NCBI GenBank assembly: GCA_003640385.1
Contig: RCAB01000001.1
Coordinates: forward strand, 124,001 to 188,000
Reading direction: 5' to 3'
Source of the DNA: Setaria digitata
Lineage: Eukaryota > Nematoda > Chromadorea > Rhabditida > Setariidae
Length of the DNA: 64,000 nucleotides
The notes under the pieces were generated by a model. The model saw nothing but the letters and a program-made list of their open reading frames with translations. It had not been told where the DNA came from and ran no database searches. Of the stretch, positions 1 to 36,719 are shown piece by piece. Both the position numbers and the translations under genes were made by a program. Within the stretch, counting starts at the first letter, position 1; the number at the start of each line of letters is the position of its first letter.

Positions 1-125
1 ACACATTATTTAATTCAGTTGTTTTAGACTGAGTTTAAACATTTTTTAATGATATTCATTTTAAAAAAATCATTTTCGTAAGCTGTTTAATGTCTTTTAG
101 ATGGAGTTGAAATTTCTTTATTTAA

Positions 126-1175
<1,050 letters not shown>

Positions 1176-3445
1176 ATGGTGGAAATTTGGGATGGTGAGT
1201 ATTTCCCTACTTGTTAGGAGGTCAGTTTAATGAGTTTGCAAAGGCATATAATTCTTGTTTCATTGCACTAATTTCAAATTTTAGCTTTTATATACTCTTA
1301 CAATTTACAGTCGGGATTGAGAGTGGAGAATAAGATATTTGTAACAGTGCATGATATTTACTACTTAAATAAAGTGATTGTTATAGATCTGCGACGTCGT
1401 GCTCGCACACTTGAGAATCATATCGATGTGAAATTGGTGATCTTAAACAAACTGGCTTCTGGTACGTCAGGTAAAGCTGTATACTATCGTTTCTCTTTTA
1501 ATTTTAAAGCTTTTGAGTCTTTTAGGGATTTGTAAATCAGTAAGATGAAGTTTTTAATTTTAAAGCTTAGAGTGAGTTCATGAAATTTTAGTTTTAATGA
1601 TCTCACAGCTAGCTTTCTCGAGTGCTTTATTTGAATGATAGGTGGTGGATGGTTGGAGACTCTATTCGTATGCTCCTAAAACTTCCTGAATCAGCTAGAT
1701 ATGCAGTTCCTGTTGTTTTTGGACTTATTCCAGGCCGATATGAGTCGCTATTGAATAATGATAAGGCAACCGTAAGTAGTAAGCAGGAGGTATTCGATTC
1801 ATTATCAGCAGAAATAGAAAGCATGATTGCCAAGCTTACACAGGTTGATGATCAAGTTGGTATTTTTATTCGTCTTTGTTTCTCATGTGTCCAGAAACTT
1901 ACGATTCATTTTTCACTCCATCTTGATCATTAGTGACGAATGCTTGCACTATCACAAAGTGTAGATACTTCACTATATGCAGACAGAATTTTGTTATTCT
2001 CTGCGGTTCATGTAACTAAAATTTCTGTGTTATCATACTAATAGTGTTACCATATTATCGTGTTAAAAGTGCTGAAAAGTCACTGTTAGCACTGTATTTC
2101 CAATAGGTGATTTGATTGGATTAATCATTAGAAATTGAATTGCCTTATTCTTATTATAAGGAGGAGTATTAAGCGTTTTTTTTTTAATTGGGGACAAATT
2201 TCCAAAAAGTAAGGTGTGAAAAGAAGTAAAATTTTAGATGACAGAATACATAATGCAGTGTCAAGAAAATTCAAGGACTGGTACATGGGCATCTAGTCCA
2301 GCATTACAACACACACTTAGAAGACATCGTGAAATACTGCGTGATTATTGTACCGAATATAACAGATCACATGATAATATAAGAAATCAGTTGCAAAGGT
2401 TTGTTGTTACTTCTTGCTTTTTCAAGCCTTTATTTTTTTTTTTTTTTTATTACTTTATTTTCTACGTGTTTTTTATACACAGTTCTCTTTCTCATTGCTA
2501 GAGTGCTCTTCAAGCTTACTACAGAAATATGTTACGTATTGAAAATTAGATATTGAAATATGTTAGCTTTTCCTTATATCCTTAACAAATATTTTTTATG
2601 TAATCATTTCAGGGAAAGTTTGTTAAGCGGGAACTCAAACGAGAATTCATATCTCAATAACCGCTCGAAAGCAAGCGATATGTATTTAAAAGAAAGTGAG
2701 CACATATCAAGTTGTGATCGCCTTTTAGATGAACAGATCAGGTAACACATGCTTATACTTATTTCTTAATTCTCATCGTTTATTTCTTAGAGTGATCGCA
2801 GCATAAAAGCAGATAATAACATGTAGGAGTCATAGAGTGGAGATTGGTGTGATTGTGTTCATTAGTTTTTCATCTTCGTCTTTAATATTTCAAATTGAAT
2901 GCCTACAGTTCCGATTGATTGAAAGCACATTTTTAGTATTGCCATATCGGCCAAAGAACATGTTCATAATCAGCGAATAAATCTGCGCGATATTAGCAAA
3001 AAAATGAACGCTTTAGCCAGTAAGTTTTCACAAGAAGTCTTGTTAAATTTCGAAAATCTTCGAATATTTCAATGAATGTTTTAAACATTTCTGTGAGCTA
3101 TGAAGTTATGTTATGAAGAGGCTGAAGTGCTTATTATCTCAGCGTAGTTTTAAGAATTTCGAAATATTTTTTTTTTTATTCATATCGATAGGTAAGCGTT
3201 CAGCAAGAAAATAACGCCTGGATGATTTTAATTCTACATAGCGTTCATGCAAATTTGATTCCAAGTAAAATACCAAATATCCCTATGACTAAGACTGTTT
3301 CTAATATCATTTTGCAGAAAAATACCCACTACTGAATAACGTCATGCAAAAAATACAGACAAGAAAACGGCGTGATTCCATTATAATGGCAACAGTGATA
3401 TCGGCTTGCTTGGTTTTAATGTATATATATGTGACGCATATGTAG
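1176..3445 (+). CDS. gos-28: Golgi SNAP receptor complex member 1 (GOS-28), Qb-SNARE
   Basis: This is a Golgi SNARE acting in ER-Golgi and intra-Golgi vesicle fusion. Seven exons (1176-1194, 1387-1461, 1734-1855, 2238-2398, 2613-2741, 2937-3019, 3318-3445) join in frame to 238 aa; human GOSR1 is 250 aa. The N-terminal helix MVEIWDDLRRRARTLEN matches the family start WEDLRKQARQLEN. The middle has LRRHREILRDY (family LQRHRDILQDY). The SNARE helix runs from LKESEHISSCDRLLDEQI through exons 6-7. The C-terminal anchor is KRRDSIIMATVISACLVLMY, after which the protein ends within a few residues, so it is tail-anchored. The start is set by the conserved WDDL and by the acceptor-like TTTAG 19 nt upstream. 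It converges on dhc-1. All splice phases agree, and I see no break. Confidence 0.93.
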
Positions 3446-4443
3446 CCAACTACCAGGAGGGCCAAAAGATTAACTTATTGGAACATATCTAGTCCGCAGA
3501 CCTTACGAACCAAATCTGAATGATGTTTCGGTTCTTTAATCCCTAGGATTACCACCTATAGGACCATTTTTTGCTGTAGACTCCTTTTTTCATAAACTTC
3601 TCATAAATATGGCCCTGATGGACTGACTAGCCGTTTACGTGCCTTTAAAATGGATTTTCTTCATTAAAATTTGTAATTATTTGGGTTTTCCGTTACTGAC
3701 TGCTTTTTCTGGATAGATTTTTCTGGATACGTTAACTGTCATATTTTCTAGCCTTCACGATCGCTTGATGGATTAAATGTAACGTTTCAGTAGCTAGCGT
3801 ACAGTTATGACGTATGGCATGCAGATATGTAAATATAGTAAAACATTACAGGAACGACAGACAGTACTGAGGATAGCTTACCTTATTTGACATCTACAAA
3901 TAGTAAAAATTTTGTCAAGTCCTTTTTTTTTTACTTGTAATAACAGGGACTCGGTAACATTCTTGACGGGTATACAGTAACATGACAAATATTTACAGTC
4001 CTTAGTTGCAAACAGATAGCATTTGCATACCATTCATGAAATGTAGAACTAAAAAAGGATACATTTCGTATTTACAACATGCACAGTGCTTGAAGATTAA
4101 GGTCAAATCAAACGCTTCCCGAGGGTCTGTTCTATGTTCCTTTTTAATACAACATGTAATTAATAAGGTTGTTTATGAGGTGCTAAAGAAGTTCCAGTTT
4201 ACCACTTTACTTCACATGTATGAAAATAACTCACGCTTAACAAGTAGTGGAAAATGATCACATGGATAATTATACGAGCAATATCCTCCTAGCACGCACC
4301 TTTTTATTACTCACGTTCAACTGGCCAAATTAAATTTGCCAATAAAGAGTTATGGCAAAAGCACCGACGCTGTCTGCTGAATTTATAACTCCTCATAAGT
4401 GCATCAAATATAGAATGTAAGACGAAGAAAAAGGTCTAAACGT
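3446..4443. other. Convergent 3' spacer between GOSR1 and dhc-1
   Basis: This holds the 3' UTRs of two convergent genes. On the minus strand an AATAAA (TTTATT on plus, 4303-4308) lies about 135 nt past the dhc-1 stop and is its likely poly(A) signal. No clear plus-strand signal was seen close to the GOSR1 stop; an AATAAA at 4341-4346 would imply a UTR of about 900 nt. A short plus-strand ORF at 4006-4257 has no recognisable content and is not called. Confidence 0.5.
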
Positions 4444-29086
<24,643 letters not shown>

Positions 29087-30364
29087 CCCGCTAAACCATT
29101 CCTTAAATGTGCAGTGCAAAGTTCTGATTTTCTGTCATTACGAGGCGACAAGTCATTTCGCAGTCGCATATAAACATTCCAATATAATCCTCCACAATAA
29201 ATAACTTAGGAAATCATCAAGCGGTTTTTGCCTAGGGTTAAATATTCCCCGAAAGTGAATTTCTTTATGGAAAGGTGGAAATGAAGTTAATCGTGTGCTT
29301 TCCGTGAACTCTACTCTTCGCACTGTGATTCCAAGCTTTCTGAGAATGCTACAGTCCAACTGGCTAGGACCACTTGGCTGATAAGATAACAAGGATGATA
29401 CCAGCCCACAGCACCCCATGTCTGCACCGATACGAACACACACCTCAGACAGCCCCACTCACTAGAAGCAGCACACAGCACCAATAACTGCTGCAGACGG
29501 AGGAATTTCGGGAAAGAGAAGTATATGGACGGGGAGAGTAGAGATACTGAGGCTATCCTAGTGGAATGTCACATCAGCCCTTCTCACTGATTGGAACTCG
29601 AAAGTTGTCTCGCCAAACTATCACTTCCTTCTGCCGCACAGACCTAGCACCACTGTGAGAGCACTCGTTTACAGAACATCTGAGGAGTCACCCAATTCTC
29701 CTCACCAACTGATTTCATTGTGAAACGGCGACAAGCACTGATCCGTTGACAACAATATCCGGCTCTTTCACATTCTAGATCTGCCATTTCTCTTAGATCC
29801 TCCAATAATCCGCACAAAACTAGACACTCCAGTGAAAGCTAGACTAGTCCGTTACGCTAAGGACACTGGTGTTGCATCAGCAATATGTCACGATAAATGC
29901 TGCTCGAAGTACTTCGAACTAAATATCGATTAATTGCTTTGCAGATAATTATTAAAAATGTAGCTGAGATAGGTGTACGAGATGGTAGGCTGTTGTCTCC
30001 CTCCCTGCAGTCCGTGAGGATGTTGAGGTATGTGAAGATGAGTAGCTCAGGTTTACTGATGATAATGAGTGTGGTGACCACGGACGTATGTGAAAAGTAT
30101 TTCGCCAGTAACAGAAGTAGAGTTAAGAAATGAGAAGTGTGTAGTACGTACCGTCATAGACAAAGGTAATGAGGTTGAGTTGATAGAAGTAGAAGGGAAC
30201 GAGAAGTGGAAAGAAAAAGCAGAAAATGGAGTTAGGTGTAGAATGAATGTGTCGCGGTCCTCATCCTCTTGATTTTCTTGCGGTGATCCATAACACAGAG
30301 GAATTCTCGTATGAGATGGAAGTGAAATGCCTGTGATGTGTGTGCAAAACTGATAACTGCAGAA
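29087..30364. promoter_or_regulatory. Divergent promoter region of dhc-1 and Ku70
   Basis: About 1.28 kb separates the two head-to-head start codons, so both core promoters should lie here. On the minus strand a TGGTTTAG sits five nt before the dhc-1 ATG and could be a trans-splice acceptor. No TATA box or other named element was identified with confidence. The short ORFs in it (29153-29458 minus, 29857-30081 minus, 29897-30133 plus) look random. Confidence 0.5.
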
Positions 30365-33300
30365 ATGGATGATGACGAATCTGTAGATGACGATTTCGGA
30401 GAAGCCATCGCGTCTTCACTAACAGACGGTGGCAAAAAATGCACAGTTTTCCTGATTGATGGTTCTCCTAAAATGTTCGAGAAATACAGAAGTATTATTT
30501 CAGACAACGATTGTTCCTTTCGGAGAGCCTTGAAAGTACAGTATATCCTTCCTTGTGAATACTCATATATTTTACCTATAATTGATCAATGTTCACTGTT
30601 CATTAACCTTTCTAAATATGAGTTTCAGCAGTGATTGCCTGCATCTATATGGACTTTTACAGATAATGCGGTTGCAAATGATTAACAAAGCGGTTACTTC
30701 AACATCCCAGGAATACACCTGCTGTATCCTCCTAAATACTGTGATTTTTCTTTCGGATTTTATTTCAATATTTAGGAGCTTAAATCTTGCATAAATTCAA
30801 TCCACAGAACATCATGACGAAAGGTTTAGTTCTGTTTGGGGATTCATTAGGATGAGGCATGTTCAGCATTTATTTTCTACACGGTTGTGGAAGACAGACA
30901 ATCCTTGACGAAACATACATACGAAGACATTGTTCCTTTAAAACAGAATTTTCAGCGACTTCCAGGAAATAATAGTAATGTACCCAAAACCTGTAAATAC
31001 TTCTACGCAGTAATTTTCTTGAAAACAAGCTTTCAGCAGCTTAAGTCGCATACGATTGATCATATATATGTCGTGCAAGAAGTCGAAGAAATATCAGCTG
31101 AACGTATCATACAGTTAAATCAAATAATAAGTTCAGGTATCTTTTTTGGACATTTTTGTTGTGAAAGTCTCCTTATTTCGTAATTTTTATTCAGTTTAGT
31201 ATTCATTGGAGTCAAGGAATATAGCAGCATCGTGAGTAGTTTCTTTCCTATTCAACTCTATTTCAAAGTCAACTATGTTTTTTTCTAATTCAGTTGCTGG
31301 ATTCATTTATAGAAGATATACTGTCCACTTTCAAAAGTATGTGTGGAGGACATGGTCACTGTGATTACAGCGAAGCACTTTTTTTTTGCATCAAACAAAT
31401 GACTGGTAAAATGTGAGTTTTTTGATTTCTTATTTCTGATTTTTTATACTGGTATTACCTATAAGCTGTGATTTCTGCAGAAACATCCTGAATTATCGTC
31501 AGCCTATTTTTCTACAAAAGTTGTAAACAACAAAATGCAGGCCTTATTTTCGAAAACGAATAGTTTACTTGTTGACTAATGAAACGGATCTGTTCGACGC
31601 AAACGATCAGCATCGCATTTCCACTTGCAAAACTGTTGATGATCTTCGCAGTCACGATATAGAGTTTTCAGTGTATCCACTTATTTCTGAAAACGATGCG
31701 TTTGTATTCAGTACTTTGGTAAACTTTACCATTATGATTATTTGAAAGCATTCTGTGATTTTATTTCTGCTGTTATTTAGATATTTTGCACTTGTTGGTT
31801 TGCCATTGAATTTTCAAAAACTTTTCTATATGATTTCACTTATTCCAGGAACAACTTGATCCAAATGTTCAAAAGAATTTTGAAAGCATCAGCGAACTGG
31901 AGGAGGAGTTCATTTTTAACTGTTTTCACTTCTTTAAAATAAATCGTTTTCGCAATGTCTCCAATTTAATTGTTCATGTTTAGTGTGCCAAAGAAGCAAT
32001 ACGCACGTCGGAATATAACGAGTGTGGATTTCGAATTAGGAGATGGATTAAAATTTTCAGTTGGAATGTTTGTATTATTCTTTACGCTTTCTATGCTTTT
32101 CTGTTTTCACTAAATTCATTTGCATAAATGTTGGCCCTATTTCAGTATTTCTAAAAAGATATTTTTCAGCTACTCTTTACTGCACTCAGAGAAGATTGCT
32201 CAGCCTGCGATTTTAAATGCTGAGCGAAATGAAATTTTGCAACGGTCACATGTATATGTCAATAAAGAGGTTTTATTTTAGGCAAAATTTTTTAGGTAAA
32301 TTTTTTTTTGCTTGACTGGTTGTGATTGTTAGGTTCTTCTTTTACTTGAATTATAAAAACAAGATGGGAATTATGATTTTCATCCTCCTAGTATTTCTTA
32401 AGGTAAGGGAGCTCGTTTTTAAGACCTGATGGTTTTTTGCCTAACTTTACTTTATTAAGACCAATGAAGAAGTTCCACTGCTTGAGAAAGAAATTATTCT
32501 ACAACGGCAAATTGGTGGGGAAACTGTAAATCTATCTGCAGACGAGATCGAAAAGTTGCGAAGACTGGCACCACCGGGTACTATTTCCCATATGATAAAA
32601 TTTTACAAAATTGGGGAGTTGTTTGATATGAGCTTTTTGAATTGAGTAGTTTTGCCGAAAACGTTCCGGCATAACTCTGTGTAATTATGATTTTTTTTTC
32701 CTTCTTAATACTTTTCATTTCCATTTGTTTCAAAAGGAAATGCAGGTACAACTTCAGCATTTTTTAGTTCTCATTTTAGTACTGCGATGCTAATTTGTAG
32801 GGATACTATTGCTCGGATTTAAACCTCTTTCTTGTCTTAAAATCACACATCACGTTCGAAGCTCACAATTTGTTTATCCGTTTGAAAAGGTAAGTGTTTG
32901 TCTCTCGCAGTTGAAAAGAAAAAAGATTCAATAAATTTGTTACGTCCATTATATCACTGTTTTCTTATGTAGCCCACTATCAAATCTTTTTCGTCTGACT
33001 TTTATCCTTTTTTTTTTGTCTAAATCTTTGTGTTGCAAAATTGCTTAAAACTGTTTTCACAAATAAAACTGATTCGGAGCGAAGTAAGAAAAATCATCTT
33101 TATGTGTCAAATATATTCCCTTTAATTCTGGTCTCTAGCATATTCTGGGTTCTGTTCGAATGTACCGTGCACTCTATGAAGTTTGCACGAAGCTGAAGAA
33201 AATGATTATATGTCGATATATTCAAAAAGTGAACGTACCGCCAAAACTTGTCGCTTTAGTACCACAGACCTCTGTCACTAATGATAATTCCGAGGTTTTT

Positions 33301-34861
33301 TTTTTTGTCGTTAGGAATTTTCTTTTTTTTTTTCTTTTGTTTTGAAGAATTATTCTTCATCCGTTTGCAGTAATCGATGCATATTTAGGGAGAGTTAAGC
33401 TCAAAATTTTGTTATCCTGGATTTCATCTGGTTTACCTTCCATTTAGGGAAGATAAACGTGATATCAGCGAACAAATGACTCACCCACATGGTGAGTGGC
33501 CAGTTGGTAAGTCTTATTTTATCCTTTTTGATTAGTGAATTGTTTTTGATTAACTTGGAATAGGTTCTTATTTGTAAATGATATAACCTAGTTATCACCA
33601 GTAGGAAGAGGTGATATTAGCCTGTTATCTGAATTTTATTTAAAATATCGAGAATTTATTTCATGACACTGAGAAATTAAGTGGACCTTTATATTTTGTT
33701 AAAACAATTTCTAGCATCGAAAGTGCAGATTGAGACGGCCAGAAAATTTGTAAAAAAACTGACAGCTGGTTACTTTCCCGAGAAATTTTGTAATCCAGGT
33801 TAGTCATCTTTGCGTTGTTCTACAAAAGCAATTTTTTTGGTCTTTTTTTTTATTGTAGGATCTTTTCAGAATAGAAGTTTTGTTGCATTTTTTTTTTTGT
33901 TGGAATATGCCTGTTATTTTGCAGTATTACAAAAACATTATAAAGTGATTGAAGCTTTGGCTCTAGATTATGATGAAGTGCCAGCAGTTCAAGACCAGAT
34001 TCGTATGTTTTATATTTGAAACTATTTTGTATTGCAATAATAATAGCAGTGCCGTAAATTCTATTAAGGTAAATTAGAGTAAGCAGTGATTATGTAAATG
34101 GTTAGTAATGCTTGAAGCTCGCAAACAAACGACTCAGTGAGCTGAGCACTAAGATACTTTATAAATAGAAAAATATTGCTTTTTTTTTGAATAACACACA
34201 TTTTTCCAGTGAATGTTTTAATGCCCAGTAACAATATTATCAGCAGATGGCTGAAGCATATATTGATGACTGTTTTATCAGAAAGTTAACTGTTCAAACA
34301 TTCATCTTGTTTATGAAATAATTGCTTCTCATGTTACTATCAGCTGTCATACTAATTTTATGCACCTTATAATGTAGTATTCCAGAACCATATTTTCTAT
34401 GTAATGATTTTCGAAAAAGAGTGGAAAAGGAATTGGACGAATTACGTACCTGCGTACTTCTTGATGGTTACAATTCGGAACACCAGACCAGTAAAAAAGT
34501 AAGAAAGGCCGATGAGTTAAGTTAGTTTCCGAGATTGTTTTTAATCACTTGTCGTGCATTCTGATATTCTCTTTATCGTTATTCAAAAAATTTTTTGGTT
34601 TTTAGATAAAAAAGTTTCCATGAAGAGATGGAAAATCTGTCCAGGTCATTTTAAATATGTTTTAAAGTTATTTAATCATATTTATTGAGCAGGTGACAAT
34701 TCGACTATGAAGAAGAAAAATCGGCGGGCAAAAATTTGTGGTATCAGTCAGCCGTCAGGTAGTTTTAAATAATAGTTTTGTCTGTTATGGATAGAAATCC
34801 ATAAAACTATTTCGAATGTAGTAGATTAATATCTTCTACTTACTTTCAAACAGAGCTATAA
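30365..34861 (+). CDS. cku-70: Ku70, DNA end-binding subunit (XRCC6 homologue)
   Basis: This is half of the Ku70/Ku80 ring that binds double-strand DNA ends in non-homologous end joining and at telomeres. Exons: 30365-30535, 30663-30740, 31037-31136, 31200-31231, 31294-31412, 31541-31718, 31849-31907, 31984-32067, 32170-32269, 32460-32577, 32801-32889, 33139-33294, 33389-33506, 33715-33798, 33925-34002, 34386-34520, 34693-34758, and perhaps 34854-34861. All phases agree, giving about 590 aa (human 609). Evidence: acidic N-terminus then KCTVFLIDGSPKMF (vWA-like); IDHIYVVQEVEEISAERIIQ (human YVLQELDNPGAKRILEL); FSVGIYSLLHSEK; GILLLGFKPLSCLKITHHVR; CRYIQKVNVPPKLVALVPQ; PGFHLVYLPFREDKRD. Order and motifs fit Ku70 rather than Ku80. 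A basic stretch (KKVRK, KKKNRRAK) may be the nuclear signal. The C-terminus is unsure: the last short exon ends PSEL-stop, with no SAP domain in frame. Confidence 0.9.
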
Positions 34862-35535
34862 TGCAGTTAAAAAAGAAGGCAGCTGAGGAATTTATTCTCG
34901 TTAAATCAAATGCGAAAAGGCGGGAATTATTGATGCAGTCGAGAGATGCTACTGATTTAAACGAAACCTGTGACTTTATCCTTATAATTAGAACATTTGT
35001 TTATAATTCTGATTGTGTTGAATTTTGGATTGAAAAGAAAACATTTTTTGATTGCGAAGGGGCAGTATTTGGAAATTATTTTAAATAATCAAGTTATGAT
35101 TTTAAATCCTCCAATAGATTAGTGCTAAGTATTTATATTTTCCTTCTACATGCAGATTGTTCTTTTGTAGTTTTGTTTTTCAAATTGTTAATATGGTTTT
35201 TACGCTGAATAAATGTTTAGGAGTAGGTTTCGTGAATACATTCCAAACAGATTATGCTGATAATGTACCCTTCTTTTTTCATTCTGGTTCCCGGTAAGCC
35301 TCTGATGGTCTTTCATCGTTTCTTTCTAATTCATGAAAGTCAACGTAGAGCGCTGACAAAGTTTATGTGAACAACATTAATAAAAAAAAATTCAAGAATG
35401 AATTCGATTTAATTAATTTCTAACAATGTTCTTTATAACTGAAAATTGTTTTTTTTTTTTTTTTTTCAAAATAAATGACAACAAAGGATGGCAGACAAAT
35501 TATTAATGCTTTCAGCACATTTGCTTTGAATTTTT
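34862..35535. other. Spacer between Ku70 and far-1, with poly(A) signal and SAP-like ORF
   Basis: Contains the AATAAA at 35206-35211, probably the Ku70 poly(A) signal. The first 230 nt hold an ORF (34861-35088) with a SAP-like stretch in a frame that does not match the predicted splice phase (see findings). There is a T16-T18 run at about 35450-35466. Nothing else was seen. Confidence 0.5.
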
Positions 35536-36719
35536 CTAGTTCTTTTGGAGAAAGCTGCTTGCGATCCTCTTGAATTTCTCATCTGAAATATTATAGTAGG
35601 GAATTAAGTGGAAGCTTGCTGTTTGAGATTCACGGCATAGGTATGTTGGGAGATCTGCTATTATTTCTGTTTGACAAATTTTAAAATATTCATCGCAAAG
35701 CACAAACTTCAGAAACAGATGTGATGGCCTCGAACATTTCCGTTTGGTGAAAATGATGTTTCCGATGCGAACGTCACGTATTAGATTAAAATTTTAGTTA
35801 TGCAAAGAAACTCACTGCTGATAATTTTGGCGATATGAGGGAACGTTACTTTCAACTCTTCCGTGATTTCTTCATTGAGTGCTTTATATTTTTCAATAAT
35901 ATCTCGAGCTGCTTGTTTGATCTTTTCCATATCAAGCTTTTGTCCATCATCTGGTCGAAGTGATCGTGCTTTTGCAATTACCTCGAATTTTGATCATTTT
36001 AGTTTTCATAGAAAAATCATCTCCACTTTCATAAACTAAAAATTTTAATGTGACAATTTATTTCAAAGACTGAGGGAATAAAGTGAACATGCAAATAATT
36101 GGCGTGATAAAAAATTGAACTGAAAATGATCTGGGCGTAAGGAGCACAGTAATTCCATGTTTTTTTTCTGTTGTCACCTCCGATAGGGAAATTTATTAAT
36201 ACCTCATCGACAAATAATTTAGCATCTGGTTTTAAACTGTCAATTTTTGCTTTTACGAAATTTCGTAATTCCACCGCTTTTTTATAAAGTTTATCAGATT
36301 TGTGCTTGAGTGCTTCGAGTGCGGCATCTTCGTTTGCAAACGATGCATGCTTGCTGGCTAATTCACGAAGAATCTCTTTATCTTCCGGAGTCAGATCCTT
36401 GTAGAAATTTTTCACTTCATCCGGCACAAATTCTACAGCAGTGCAAACTTTAGTAAATCTATGGGATGGAAAGAATTATTGCGAACTTGTAAAGTTCTCC
36501 TCTCAGTACAAAAAGTACTACTAGAAAAATCCATTAAAAGACAATGGGACAAGTGAATTTAAGGTCAAAAATTGTCAAGAAGAATCAAATTTTGTGTATA
36601 TCTTAATAAGGTAAAAATATCATACCTTTATACTCCTCAAGAATATTGGTCATAGAGAAAGGAATAACATTCCCCATAGTCATACCAATTAATGCCAGGA
36701 TAATTAACTGATGATACAT
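35536..36719 (-). CDS. far-1: Secreted fatty acid- and retinol-binding protein FAR-1
   Basis: This nematode-specific helical protein binds fatty acids and retinol and is released by parasites. Four exons (36719-36626, 36432-36203, 35981-35816, 35582-35536) join in phase to 178 aa plus stop. Residues about 1-16 (MYHQLIILALIGMTMG) form a signal peptide. The mature protein continues VIPFSMTNILEEYKEFVPDE and the helix-rich NFYKDLTPEDKEILRELASK, ALKHKSDKLYKKAVELRNF, AKIDSLKPDAKLFVDE, RSLRPDDGQKLDMEKIKQAA, and ends KFKRIASSFLQKN. From recalled sequence it is very close to the filarial Bm-FAR-1/Ov20 group, and full length. The start is the only ATG giving a signal peptide. Donors of exons 1 and 2 are GTATGA and GTATTA; the exon 3 acceptor (TTCGAG) is weak, but the phase and homology require it. 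Confidence 0.95.

Noticed and set aside
30338..30364. Upstream GTG-initiated extension of Ku70 (reads CAKLITAE).
   Set aside because: No ATG in the extension. The ATG at 30365 opens the acidic N-terminus typical of Ku70.
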